A stretch of DNA of 40,593 bases from Saccoglossus kowalevskii (lineage: Eukaryota > Hemichordata > Enteropneusta > Harrimaniidae). Made by a program: the position numbers and the translations under genes. Positions 1 to 15,100 of the stretch are shown here, piece by piece. The stretch spans positions 80,396 through 120,988 of the forward strand of contig NW_003141829.1 of NCBI RefSeq assembly GCF_000003605.2, in the 5' to 3' direction. How positions within the stretch are numbered: the first letter of the stretch is position 1; the number at the start of each line of letters is the position of its first letter. The notes below the pieces were generated by a model, which had not been told where the DNA came from, searched no databases, and worked only from the letters and a program-made list of their open reading frames with translations.

Positions 1-101
1 TCGTCCTACCCTTGATGTCATTAAGCATTAGAAACAATATTTGAATACTTTCTTGGAAACAAAAGAAAAGTTGCTCAATGCTCAGACAGGTATTAACAAC
101 G
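1..101 (-). CDS. Possible TTL-like exon 9 (partial, does not join in frame)
   Basis: Minus-strand frame open from 101 to the left edge, encoding VVNTCLSIEQLFFCFQESIQ and further residues. Val-Asn is what the TTL signature needs after Glu485 of exon 8. However, the only nearby acceptor (CTCTAG|C at 101) gives a one-base frame clash with the phase-0 donor of exon 8. A second acceptor (CATTGAG|CAA at 73) does join in frame but loses Val-Asn. It could be real with a sequence error or unusual splicing, or the true exon may lie off the edge. Confidence 0.35.
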
Positions 102-3100
102 CTAGAGCCCAAATAGAGATAAAAAGGATCAGTGTTTCAGAGACTTACCTCCACTACTATAGGATGCAAGGACGCATTGAATATAAGATCAAATCCTAAT
201 AATTGGAAACAGTTTCCACATCTAAAAAAATAACATAGAAAACAATAATAAAATTTGCAGGATTGTTTCACCATAAGATAATGTATACATACAGGAATTG
301 AAAAAATGTATATTTAAAATCATTTTTTATATTCAACCTCACATCTAGTTCTGACTGCAGCTCACCTGTAAAGATCATCTGATGGGAAGTCTGTAAATCC
401 AGCGAAATGAGCTGCTAGCGTAGACTCTGCAACCAACAAAGTCTGAACTATGATAGATTCCATATTTTTGAATGCCACTGTGGCTGCTTCTGGTCCATGA
501 TTATGTTTCAAGTACTGCTTCAATTGTGCAAAATACCAGGTTCTGTTAGGTACCTAGTAAACAACATTTTTAAGTCAATAATAAAACATTTACATATAGA
601 CAACACACCAGTGCTGATGTAGAATTGTCTTCATCTATAAACATTATTTAACGTATCACTGTATATCATCCATTATAATCGCTATCAAAATCTAAATTGC
701 AGCACGTCTTATAAGAAGTCTTATAAAGCTGTAGACCGTTTTCACTTTAAAGACAGGCGCCCTCAGCAGTTGACAGTGAGCCAACAATTCAGAATGGCCT
801 CTACATATATTTTCAGGGTAAGCCCATCAGTGAAAAGATGGTGCATCATTGTACATCACCTGTTTTTAGACTTTGCCTAAATAAGGACTAATAATGAACT
901 TTTGCCAATCCATAATGAACTCAAGTACACTTTGTTACTCATGTGGCACAAAGTGTGCTTGAGTTGGCCGGATTGTTTTATTGTGACCTACAATTTTGTA
1001 CATCAACGCATAAAATGAAAAAAATGTTTTTTAGGGTACTTATTACTTTGATGATAATCCTGTTTATATGCAACAAAATAACTTCACATTGCTGGTTTTC
1101 ATAACTAGAACATTCTTTTTATTATAAACAGCGACCTCACTCTGTTGGTTTACTTTTGAAACAGTTCTTTTATTTTTATTGCAAGTAATTTTTTTTAAAT
1201 ATGGACCAACAAAATATAAAATAACTCTTTTATTTGTACTATGCTGTACTATGTAAGTTGAGGAGAATAATTAAAAAGATAAAGAACTCATAATTGAAAA
1301 TTTGCATTCACATCAGTGTCATTTTTATAAAGAGTGTAATCAGTATCAGGGATAATATACACAAGAATGCTGACTGACTAATAATATATTTCTGTCTATT
1401 GCATCATTGATTTATATCAGCGATCATCAATAGCTAATACTTCTTGTTCGTTAAATGACATAACGAAATACATGCTGAGCAGATCGTTACACAATTGGAA
1501 CAAGTTGGGTCAAACCGACCTCAAATTAGAAGCACAAGATAGAAGATGCAAACACCTTTCAATTTATTTCATCCAATTATATTACTTGCCGCAAGACAAA
1601 ATTATGACAAAATTATGACAAAATTATCCAAACAAATTAAACAAAATGTATGTAACAACGCAGTCTCACATGTCAGGATATAATCCCTGGTGTTTCTAGT
1701 GCATGACATAACGCTAGTACAAGTGTGCCTCATAAAAATAGATCTAATTATTTCTAATTACATAACGAGCATGCCAAAGTAAGTATGCCAATATATTCAC
1801 ACCTGTATTACACTAACATTGGCTTAAAGGGACACAGATGTGGACATGCTAACAATCTGACTGAAAATAACAAGTTTGCATGAAAGTCATAAACCAGTTG
1901 ATGACCTAATATTGAAACCCACCTTTTTAAAACTTTTTTGGTCTTGTCTATAATGCACTAAGCCTTCTGAGTGTAAAAATGCTCTAAGTGGAGACACTGA
2001 GCTCACTAAAACGTAGGCTCTTATATTCACTGGCATACCAAATATCAACAGAGGATTGGCAAAATATTGTTGAACAACGGATTTCTTGTTTTTATACCTA
2101 AAATAAAAAGACATTAAAAGAAAAGAATATAGTGCAAGTCTTACACAGTTACAGCACAAGTCTTGAGATGTATGTCGCTATATCTAGACAAAAGGTGAAT
2201 TTAAATTTGTGAACAGACATACTAACATATCAGACGAAATACAATACAACTTGTTTAAGAGCAAAAACTCATGGAGGCGAGTGTCGGGAAAAAAGAATCC
2301 AGGCAAGTTAACAGAAGATTATCCCTCAGGCTGTATATCCCAATTATAAAATTCTACAATCAAAATACACGACTTACTGTTTAACTTTGGAAAAATCTTT
2401 TTCTTTAGTAGGTTGTAATATTTGTATAGTTCCACCTGGATTTGGTGATTTGAAGACCCACTTAGCATCAGGACCCAAGGCATCAGCTACACTTAGAAAC
2501 TGTTCATACTGTGTTGGTAGAACCCAACATAGTGGTGATAACTCACTCTTCCTCAGTGCTATTAAAGAGAAATTCAATTTATTTCTGAAAGTGTCAAATG
2601 TCAGTACTGTGTAATACTTCTCACAAACAGATGACAATGACATGAAGCTCTGTACTATATCTTCCGTGCTGACATTTTTATTGTTTTGTAAACATTTAAA
2701 TTACTTTTGAATGTTTTTAAAATAAGACCACACATATGGTAATGTCAATTTGACTTTTCAATTGTATCTTCTTCTCAGCACTTCTCCTGTGAATTATGAA
2801 TCCCCCCCCCTTTGGTGTTAAATCAAATAATTTAGTTTTACAACTTACAGGGAAGTCTTCTTGCAGCTCCCATCATAAGGCAAAAACTGTCCTTCTTCCA
2901 AAGAGTATTCCTAATACCTGGTATACGATTTACCTGGGCAAGTATAGAAAATAAAGTAGAACAAATTGTGTATCTCATTCTTTGAGTATAATCAATCGTA
3001 AAACTGTTTTATGAAGTAATTTTTTGGGGGACAGTGTACTTCAATATAAGAGATTGGGACAAATATACACATAAAGCAATGATACTGATAGACAGACAGG

Positions 3101-6100
3101 CTTGGCATCATTTGTATACTTTTACAATGTAATCATTTGGTGAATGTAACATATGATTTGATTTTAATTTCAAATTAAAAAGATCTGTTTTGGACATCGT
3201 GACATCAGAAGAATGGTGTGATGATACAGTTTTGTTTTATTTTACTATTCTTCGTTTCAAACATTCTAATTTTAATAATATTGTAATAGTATTAATTTCT
3301 AGGGAGAGGTTATGAGAACACAGTTTATCCTGTGTTTGAAAGTGGTATACAAATGAATCATCTTACATAGCATGACTATGAATATTTACCTTTTGATATG
3401 GTTCAAGGTGCGCATATGATGATTGGCTAAGACATGTAGAGCTATCCCCATCAGTAAATGTCATACATAACAATACCATCCATCCTTTCAATTCATTATT
3501 AGATATTAACTGTTGCTGTTGTTGCTGACTCTCAATATCCTCTTCAATTGCCTCATCTACAAAACATAATACCCACATGTCACTTGGTGATCTATAATTT
3601 TCATATTTCATGTCAACAGACCTATTTTTTAATAACACACCCCCTTACACAGGGATCCCACCAAAAGACCCAACTTCCAGGATACAGATATTCCAAAAAA
3701 GGACTCTTTTTATCTCAAAAGAGATTGTTGTAACATGGACACATGCAAAATTATATACAAATGTAATAACTTGTGATAATTGCAGATCATTCTACCTAAG
3801 TTAATAAGTTCTGTGTTTAATAAGTTTAATCTTAGATTTCTATGATATCAATGATGATATTATTATTATGATATAGCACACATATATAACAATATAACCC
3901 ACCTTCATTATCACTATACACAGTACCATTGCTTTCAACCAGTCTACCTGCAGACTTATAACCACTGGCAGTTTTCACTTCAAATCCATGCTTACTAAAT
4001 GCTTGTTCATACACTGGCAAATCCCGATTTATCACATTGGGTTGACCTTTGACCTTGACTATGGCTTCCACTTGGTCTGTTTGATGCAGAAGTCTTTCTT
4101 CAATCTTAAAATATATGAACAGAAAAACGCAAGAACTATTGATGAACTATTAAAAGTAGGGTACCAGTCAACAATCCTGAAATGGTAGTGTTGTTTATTT
4201 ACATAGTTACAGTGAGTACATCTCAGTTGTACTGCCATGTACAAGGAGATTGGTTGCTATGGTTTTCTGGGACAAAATGGTTTAATATATGATGCATCAT
4301 TTCATATCTCACACAGCTTAAAATAATAAGTCCTCTTGAGGTACCATACATACTACATGTACAGCACACTTTATGGTTTACAAAAATTGTAGATGAAAAA
4401 AGAGTTACAAAAATGTAACACAGGGCATAAAAAGAGATAACCAAATATGATATTCACAAAGATATGAGTGTATATACCGGTAGTGGCACAGGGAATTAAT
4501 TAGCCATCGTTTCAGTATGGTTTCTAAAATGTTTTTTGTTCCTGAGTGAGAGCAGAACTGATCCAGGCAGTTCTAGCTGTCTCATCAATAATTTTTTATT
4601 AAATGTGTTTTTTTTTTTAGTTTTGTTTTACATTTGATACTTCATTGAACCAGAGAATCAAAAGTCAATACAGATTAATGATAATAATAATACATGATTT
4701 TATTATTTGACGCCACAAGTAGCAACATGATTTACAAATTACATCATGGGTTAGTACCCGGTAGTATTATGAGGTTATTACAAGGATACTGCAAAGTATG
4801 CACGAAAACAATTATAGGAATATCGACAGACGTGCAGCGGAGGTCGATGCGACTGAGTACTGTCTCAGTGATAACATGTATGTAGTATAGTATAGTATAT
4901 TTTATTTGACTCAAATTAATGAATTGGAAAGACATTAACCATGGTCAATAATCATACACAAAAAAAACAACACAATAACAAGAAATACAGATATAAAAAA
5001 TAAAATATAACACTAACAACTATAAGGTATTACATTGTAAAATTATGTTAATAAACTTTCCTAGACTATGTATGTTTATATTGAACAGAATTAATGCACT
5101 TATGAAATTAATGTAACAGCAAGATACAAAAAACACAATAAAACTGATGGACAATCTTGATAAAAGTATGAAAGCCATGCAGTGGTGCATGTACAGATAT
5201 AGTACTACATGCATGAGTACACTACTGCTATACCATCTGTTGATGTGAGGTCTTTCATCATACATGGCTACCCATGCAAGTAGTAAAAACCCACACCCTG
5301 ATGCTATCATGCACTGTAGATGCTAATATGCCGCTCCTAATTTAATTAGGAATGTGCTAATTGCCTGCAGCCAAAATGCCAATTTAAAAATTAATGTTAT
5401 TGATGTTTTCACATTTTAAAGAACACATCTGGTTATGGGTAAAAAATGATGACTAGAAAGGTATGTCAAATATCTGTAAGTGAGTGTTTCGCAATTATTC
5501 TCAAAAGTATGTAGCTATAGATGGAAATGGAAATATGCTTAAATCAACTGTTGTCCTAATTTTAAATTAGGTTGCATGTAAGTCGGATTGATGACCTGTA
5601 TAGTGATTGACAGCAGAGGATAGATGCAGCTGTGTTTAATATACCTGACTTTGTCACTTGACACTAAACATGATATTCCACATGCAGATAGATTACTAGA
5701 GTTTAAAAAAAAGATTTATCTAAATGATTTTGTGGCTTCCTAAACTGAAACAGATACTTTTCATGCTAGACAAATGATAGAACAAGAATGTATGTTATTT
5801 TTTTTATGTTCCTTTGTGCTGCACAAAACCTGGTGCTGGCTAATTATGTATTTGTCTGCTGACACTGTCAAATTTAATTTTGAAATATTTAAAAACAGCC
5901 ACTGTAAAAACAGTTAGCAAGACATCTAAGCTTTATGAATGCATCTCTAGTATTTTACCAATGCCAAGATAATTTCATTGATAGTTATCTTGAGTTTCAA
6001 AATTATGCCAGTTTTATAATCCTGTCTGAAACAGGAATGTGACATTATGAAATATCATACAAGGTAAAGTGACACTTAATTAATTAATCAACCTTGGGTT

Positions 6101-9100
6101 AGTTTGACAGCAAGATTTAAAGCTATTAATGAACTAGCAATAAATTACTTACCAATTAGGGACAAATCAATAAATGTGCTTTCTTGGTTCATTTCGGGGT
6201 GGGGAATTGTTATGAAAACATAATAAAATAACAATATATATTTGGTTGTATGGTTGTAATGAAAATGTAATAAAATAAAGATGTATTCCATTGTAACTAG
6301 AATACTAGAGAGTGATATAATACCACTGATGTACAATCCCTTAATTAGCAATATTGGTTCATCCTTTAAACTGTAAATGGACCACACAGTAGGCATTGTG
6401 TTTTGATCACATCCCAAAGAGGAGAGTTTAAGGTCAACACAGGTATGCTTTAACATAACACAAAGTGAGGACTTTCTAAGTTGTGATTCTGCTCATATTT
6501 AAATATATGTATTCCAAATTATACATTGAGTCTAAAATTATACGAGTTAGTAATTAACATTTTTGGATAAATAGAAAATGACTATGAAAGTGAAAAATGG
6601 TCATTGCCATGACAACAAAAATATAAAGAAAAACATGCCCTCAACAAGTCTCACGCTTAGAGCAAGTAACTTTTCTCGGTGCCACAAGTAAACAATGCAT
6701 GTAATTTGTACAATACACTGCACAAGAATACCCATCATGCCCTCGCTTTCATATATAATATAGCAGAAAATGGCAAGTTATAAAAAGAATACATTAATCA
6801 TTACTTTAATGAGACAATTAGTAATTACATAATTACTACCATCAATAGTCATTAGAGTAAATTCAATTAACTGTTTTGGTATGAATTGATAAGGTGAGGT
6901 GCATGAGGTCACCATCACTATCTGTCTATAGAACCTTACAAAATTTCACACACAAGACATAACACTAGCTGTCATACAATATTGTGACTGTACTAAACCA
7001 TGTACATACATCAGGTTGATATAGAGTTAGACAGATAATGTATAACGCCATAATAAATTCAAATTTACCATGCTAATAAACCTTAGGGACAAGCGGTTTT
7101 CTATTATTGTTATTAATTATGTCATTAGTCACAGGGGATTAAATGAAGCAGACAGCCTCTTGAGATATTAGTATTAAATGAGACTAGCCTGACTTTATTA
7201 CAATGCCAAGTTACACTCACAATATTTGAATTATATAATGCAAACTGAGCAAATTTACTGAGTGTCTCCTCAGGCTAGAATTATTGCATTTTCTAGGGGT
7301 TGAAAAGAGGTAGGAGAAAAAATTGCATGTTTAATTTTCATCTGATAGCCTAGAATATGCGCAATATTCCACTTGCTATATACAATACTTCACTAATGTC
7401 TAGAAATAATGCAATTAAAGCATGGTGTCATCATGCCACACATGTGTAAGATTTGATTGATTTCCCAATACAATACAATCCACTTTTCCTCAAGGCAAGC
7501 ATGAATGCAAGTTTTCATATGAATGTGTTGTGCATTAAATATTGACTTTAACTTCTTAGAATATTCTTTGATGAATTCCAAAAAGCCTAAAGACCCTTTT
7601 TTTTTGTACTTGTTGATCTGGACAACACTCGCCATTGTATGGGACCCACAGCTCATGCAATAAGCAGTGGGATGACTATCGCTCTTTAGCAGTTAGCTTC
7701 TGATTGGCTGAATGAAAATTTTATCAGTTTAAACATCTGAGATTGTATTATGATGAGGAACATTTCAACGGCCAATGAATGGAAGTACAAGAATGTATTC
7801 TTTTTCTTGGAATTATTATTGCATAAATCTGCATGAGTAATGAGATATTACAGTACTAGCATTGTAGCTAGGCATTAAAAGACTATGGAAAGTAAACATG
7901 CCAATAGATTTTATTTGGGGAAAAAATACCAAGTTTAACACAGCTTCAGATAAGATTAAATGTTTATATGTTGTACGGTAGTAACAGAAATAGCTATATT
8001 ATCAACCACACAAAAACACAACAAATAACAACAATAAAATGCATTTTCCTGCACTTTCACTCAGTAAAAGTTTTGAAGATTGACTAAAGATTAGTACAAT
8101 AGAAAACAAATTGTAAATTTAATTGGGCACCCCCTGCAGCAAAACTAGTATCTACTTAGATAAAGTAGTTTCCAATGTGTTGGTTTATCAAATAAAGCAC
8201 TATAAAATGCCACAAACAGCTCTGAGGTACATTCAGCAGGGGTGGTACAATCTAATCTTACACAATTTAATAATTCAAATTATAAATTCAATTCAACTAT
8301 CTTAACAGAATCAGTACCTTGGAGCAGTTTTGCATCCAATATTGACTTAAAATGAGCACTGTAATGGATGAGAGACAAACAGACAGACAGACTGATAACT
8401 AGATGTACAACACATTAATAACATAAATATGTGTGTTAATTAAACACAAAGTAATATTCAACATGGATTAGACAATATACATACATATATTTTATACAGG
8501 TAATGAACTGATGTGAAAATTTTGGTCAATATTCTCTGCTAACCATATGGTAAATAGTGTATTTAGTAATGATACTATTAAGTTAAAAATAGGACAAGTG
8601 CTTTTCAGTCAGCAATTGTATACTCTCTCAAGTGAAAAATTACAGTCAAAAGGTCTGGGTACAAAATCTATTAATCACTGCAGATTAAACCTGCTTTCAA
8701 TTTACTTGAGACTGTCTGACAGGAACTAAATTATATTTTTTGATTACATTTGTATGTGGCATTCAGTGTGAAATTGCAAATGTTAGTACTTCCTGAAGTT
8801 TGTTCAAACACGTTGGTGTAATGCAATTCTTGTAAAATGGATCGATTTGACTTATCTTGATGGATCAACATGCGGTTATTTGTATTTACATGTACATATA
8901 CCTATAATGTTGCATGTTTTCTCAAAGCTTTTTAGTTCAAAACCACTCACCAAAGGTGTCAAGCAGGAACTTATCTTGTTTTTGGTAAAACAAGTCATGA
9001 CATGAAACAGCTCCCTGTCATTTTTAATGAAAGAGTATATTTGAGTGCACGTGAACATAACTGTAAATTGAATGTTTCGTCATATGTACATATACATGCA

Positions 9101-12100
9101 ATCTCTCGAAATAAAACTCTGGAAAACAGATTTTAACAAAATCCATCAATGAATATCTGAAAAAAGGTCTCATTCTGTTCAATATATATACCAAGTTTAA
9201 ACCATTCACACATGACATGAGATCCAGTCCCAGAATGTTAGAAATGTGTGATTTTGATGCACTTTCCATCTTGAATCAGTTCATGACACAAATGCACAAT
9301 AATGTACAACTAATAGACCAAATACCGGTATACTGAGTACCTACAGCTTTCTGTAGTTCATTAGTTCATAGACTAGCTTTGCTTGGACAGAGTCTTTTTT
9401 TTCAAAAGGTTCAATAGTTAATTGCTCTGGATTCAAGTTACAATTCATCGGCTTCAATCTTCAACAAGCATTTTAAGTTACTGTGACATCATGAGACATG
9501 GAAATATGCACGTATTAACTTTGTTTACATACTTATACAAGTACTTGCAAGACATTTTACGCCTTATTGCATAGTACTCAATTCTCAACAATACATTGAA
9601 CAGCATATTTAAAATGTTAAACTAGGATGTTGTTAACTTTCCCAAAATGTTTTGGCTATCATACATGTACCTCAGAAACAGCCGAACGACTAATACTACT
9701 ACAAAAAGAACACACTGAATACATAAATACATTATCTATTTATACAATTATTAATTCTTAGAATGACTTATTAATATCTATTTCTAACAGTATATATAGC
9801 AACAAAAAATAAATAAATGAGATCAACTAGGGATTACATAATTTTCATGTTTTTCATTTCTTAGTGAGAAGGTATTTTGTATAAATAATCCTACAGACTT
9901 GATATTTTTATCTGTGAACAACAAAACTCATCAATTTAACCAGTTCTCTATAGAAACTATGAAACACCAACAGCATTTGTGTCCCTTCTCTTTAAATCAA
10001 AACTGAATCAACCAGAATATAGTTCTTCCCCTAATCCAGAAGTGAGAATATGGCCCTTTCCCTCAATTCAAAACTGAACCATCAAGAATACGGCCTCTCC
10101 CCTTAATTCAAAACTGAACAATCAAGCATACAGCCCCTCCCCTTAATTCAAAACTGAACCATCAAGAATACGGCCCCTCCCCTCAATTCAATTCAAAACT
10201 GAGCCATCAAGAATACAGCCCTATCCCTTAATTCAAAACTGAACCTTAATTCAAAACTGAACCATTGAGAATATGGCCCTTCCCTTCAATTCAAATCTAA
10301 ACCATTGAGACTATGGCCTTTTCAGAACAGAATTTATTAAAACCAATTTTATCCCAAACTGCAAAACAAAATGACGTAAAACAAAATATCATAATGTATA
10401 TACCAAGTTTGAACAAATTTCGTTGATCCTTGATTTTGATGAATGCTGAGCACTAAAATGGCCACCTTTAATCATACTAAATCAGATTACATAACAAAAT
10501 TCACTAACATATGTGTGACATGAAGTATGTTATATGTGTAAAATCTGAGCATAATCAGATATAGAAAAGCATGAACAAACACATGCACAGAGGTGAATCT
10601 ATAAGCTTTCTGACTTTAACTAAACAGGGACTAAAAACGCTTCAATGTTTTCAGTAAACCAGTACATAAATCAAACTATGATCTATCTGTATATGGCAGT
10701 GAGATGCATGCTCACTTAGATTGCAAAAAAACACAGAGATGTTTAAGGAACTCTTGAGCCTCTTGACTGAGACTGCTATTACCAATGCACATTTCACAAG
10801 CAATCTGAACAAATCTTAGACGAGTCCACACAAGGTACATGTACACAAATAAAGCAATTAAATGATTTTTAAGATGAAGTGAAAAATATCACTTTTTACC
10901 AAAAATGACAAAAATATTCATCAAAATTAGAGAATTAAAGATATAATCATGAAATGAACAAAACTGAGAGAAGTCCACCTCAGGTACCCATATGTATAGT
11001 ACCAGAGCAATTTGACTTGCGGTTTTAAAAAAGTTGAAAATAACACTTTTTACCAAAGATGACACAAATATTCATCAAAATGAGAAAATTAAAGATATCA
11101 TCCAGAAATGAACAAATCTGAGAGAAGTCCACCTCAGGTACCCATATGTATAGTACCAGAGCAATTTGACTTGCGGTTTTAAAAAAGTCAAAAATAACAC
11201 TTTTTACCAAAGATGACAAAAATATTCATCAAAACAAGCCATGCATGGCACAGTCCTCGTTAGTTATCAAATTTAAGATATATAGTTTTGTTTATAGTAA
11301 TATAGCTGGAATATAACAATGTCAGGAATATGATTTTTTTAACATTAAAATGATTGACATTTGTATCTGATCGTCAAACAAGTACTTGTCCATATATATA
11401 TATAACATGATGTATAACGAATATATAAAATTTGAATATAATCAAAGCATTTAAGAGATATGGCTCTAGAAGCCCAATCATTAAAACAAAATGGCCGCCA
11501 GTCAGCCATTTCGAATCCAATCTGAAAAATAAAATGACGTGCATCAGGAACCTGTACTGTCTAATGTATGTTATAAGTTTGAACAAAATCCATCCATAAA
11601 TGCAAGAAATGCTTGATATTTGATGATTTTTTAGCACAAAAATGACCACCATTCGTCAATTTTGAATAGGATCGTCAAACCAATATATCTGTCTATCTAT
11701 AACATGATGTATAATGAATATTTAACATTTGAACATAATCAGTCAAACCAAGTTGGAGATATGGGTCTAGAAGCCCATTCATTAAAACAAAATGGCCGCC
11801 AGTCGGCCATTTTGAATGTTATCTGAAAAACAAAACTATTTGCATCAAGGTCCCATAATGTTTAATGTATATATCAAGTTTGAACAAAATCCATCTGTAA
11901 ACAGCCGGGAAATGCTTGATTTTTAAGATTTTTTAGCACAAAAATGGCCGCCATTCGGCCATCTTGAATCAGATTGTAAAACAAAAAGGTGAGCATCAAG
12001 GTCCTATAATGTCCAACGTATATACAAGGTTTGAACAAAATCCATCTGTAAACAGCCGGGAAATGCCTGATTTTGATGATTTTTGGCCATTTTGAATAGG

Positions 12101-15100
12101 ATCGTCAAACCAATATATCTGTTTATCTATGACATGATATATAATGAATATTTAAAATTTGAACATAATCAGTGAAAGCAAGTCAGAGATATGGCACGAG
12201 AACCACATTCATTAAAACAAAATGGCCACCAGCTGGCCATTTTGAATTTTATCTGAAAAACAAAATGATGTGCATCAAGATCAGGGTCCTATAATGTCTA
12301 ACGTATATACCAATTTTGAACAAAATCCATCTGTAAACAGCTGAAAAAATGTGTGATTTTGATGATTTTTAGCACAAAAATGGCTGCCATTCGGCCATCT
12401 TGAATCAGATCGTGAAACAAATTGATGTGCATATGTATAATATCATGTACAAATGTATGTTGTATGTGTGAAGTTTGATTGTGGTTGGTCCAGGAATTTC
12501 TAAGATACAGGTCCGGACGCACACACGCACAGACACACGGAGGTCAAAACATAAGTCTCCGTTTTCGAACTGCATCCAAACGGGGACTAAAAAGTTGACC
12601 CGGATGCAGACAGACACCTAACAATCTGTAGTACTTGTGTGGTGGAATCAAAGGCAATATTGTCTTTGGTGAAATACACCACATCAGTCTGCACATATAC
12701 TGGTAACTTTTAACAGAACATTAATCTACTGATTCTATTGTTTTTTATTTATGTAATTAATGTAATTAATGGTATAAACAGACTGATTTTTGACCTTCTC
12801 TAGAAGAAGAATTAAGAAGATTTAAAATAAGTCAGCATCATCTTAGCTGATTCATCTGCAATTTTTTACATGGATATTGGATCTTGGATAACCTTTAGAT
12901 GGAAAAAAATTATCTCTCCAAAGACAAGTAAATTATTCAACAATTTTGAAAATAATATTTACAAAATTATTTTTCTAAATCTATAGAAGAAACATAGTTT
13001 CATTTGAAAATATATATAATTTTCAAACACTTCAAATGAAATTCATAGTTTTGAATATACATGTAAGTGTCAACGAACATTGGTCTCATCCATAAGCATT
13101 TTAAATGAATTTAATAGTAGTCTCAGACTATAAGTATCAACTTAACTTAATTAAAATCAGATGTTTTCAAAGTTTTTTTTATCAAAAACAAAAAATATCA
13201 AAGTCCATACCATTTATTAAAAAATGACTGTTAAAATGCTTGCTGGCAAAGATAAAATTCAAATTAGTTAACTACTACAAAGTTGGGAGTAGAGTGAATG
13301 ACCTTGTAAATATGGCATTTAAAGAAAGTGACTGCAGCTGAGACTCTTAAGAAGTAGGAAGGTGATAGTCTGGGAATGTTTTAATGCCAAGTCATATTAA
13401 ATAGAGACATGGATAGAAAACAATGATATGCTATTTTACAGTAAAACCACGAGAAGACTATTGAAGTAGGACAATGTTCTAAAGTAAATAGCATCTTCTT
13501 TCTCTTCTGATGAAAAGAAGGACTGAATGGGGAGAAAAGGAAATCTCTAAGTTCCTATATTCAGCATACCCTTCAAGTTAATTGCCTCTTTAGGTAAAAA
13601 TGTGACTATACTATAAACTGGGATGCCTTGAATCTTGGCAGTAGTCATCCAGGCTTCAGGCAATATAGTGAATCATTAGCTGAACTGGTGGTACACATCA
13701 TTATCAGTGCAGGGTATGAGCAGTTTGTAAGGATGTTATCAAGACCCTGGTATCAAGATAGCTGGACTACATATTGATTTATGTGTTAATAAAGTTATTT
13801 GCAATGTTAACTAATCTGTGCTTAAGGTAGAAGCTTAGTCATAATTTAAGACCAAATTGGTCATAAATCGCATTACAATGTTCACTAGTTTATTATGTAC
13901 AATCATGAAGCTAATGTCCCATGGTACAATGAAATACCATTATTTTGTGTGTTACAGTTATGCTTTTTGAGAAACGTGTCCTAATATTTCTTAAAAACTG
14001 CTATTTTTAGAACAATTCCATAGAACACAATGTTAAAGAAAAATTGCATTTTTTGACACTTTTTAAAACCCAGATTTTTCAAATAATTGAGAACAACCAA
14101 AAGTACTTCATCATTAACAATATATGATTTTTTCAGCCTATGTCACCAGAGTAGATTTTGAGATATTGCATAATATCTCTGCCATAGGAACCTGTTATAA
14201 AAGTGCTATAATAGTGTCAAGATGGCGACTTTCCACTAAAATACAACCATCCATTTCTCCAAAAAAAGGCTGGTGACCCCCAAATTTTTTTAGGTCAATA
14301 TCCTTATATTGCCTTGGAGTACAATTTATTGTAAAATGAATAAATTCTGGGTTTTTTAATTTATGAGTAGGCTTCTACCTTAAGTATACAATTTGTGTTC
14401 AAAGATATAAATGTTTTGGCACAATCAATGCTTTTTCCAGTTATAATTTTAAATTTATAATCAGACTTTGTGATAATTTACTATCAATAAGTATTACTAT
14501 ATATATTTAATATTTGACTTTTTCACATGTTACTATAATAAACAACAATACTTAATTACTGGGATATATTTCTCTAAACTTATTACTATATTAAATTCAT
14601 AACAGTTTTCTGTTATTGTTTGAACTGGTAGCATATAATTACAGTTTTAACCATCATACATGCTTGGGAAAAAATGGCTTGATATTATACGGGGATAGGT
14701 AACAGTGAGAAATATAAATCATATAGTAAAAAGATATTCCTCCTTTATATATACTGTATTATGAACCATACAGACCTCAGTTACTTTAGAGGATCTATGG
14801 ATTTAAAGACTTTTATAATGCTTGTATTGTAAATCACTTCAATTTCAAATATTTGAAATATTTGCAAATTACTCAAGTTAGTTAACTGGCAAAATTTCTC
14901 TGGGATTCCGAAGAGAGTGATTTTCTCAACATTTATCCTCACAAATGTCCTCAAATATTAAAACGATGAAAACTGATAGAGGTAAAAACTAGTTAATAGT
15001 ACATAAAAAGACATTGGTTGAAATGTTTAACAGTACCAGTAACAGTAGCTGCCATTCATTATATTTATCAATCAATCTACTGATACTTGTTTGTTTTCAC

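Noticed and set aside
1795-1862. Possible extra TTL-like exon after the acceptor TTATTTTCAG on the minus strand
   Set aside because: All three frames hit a stop before or at the candidate donor, and the translation does not resemble the missing TTL segment.
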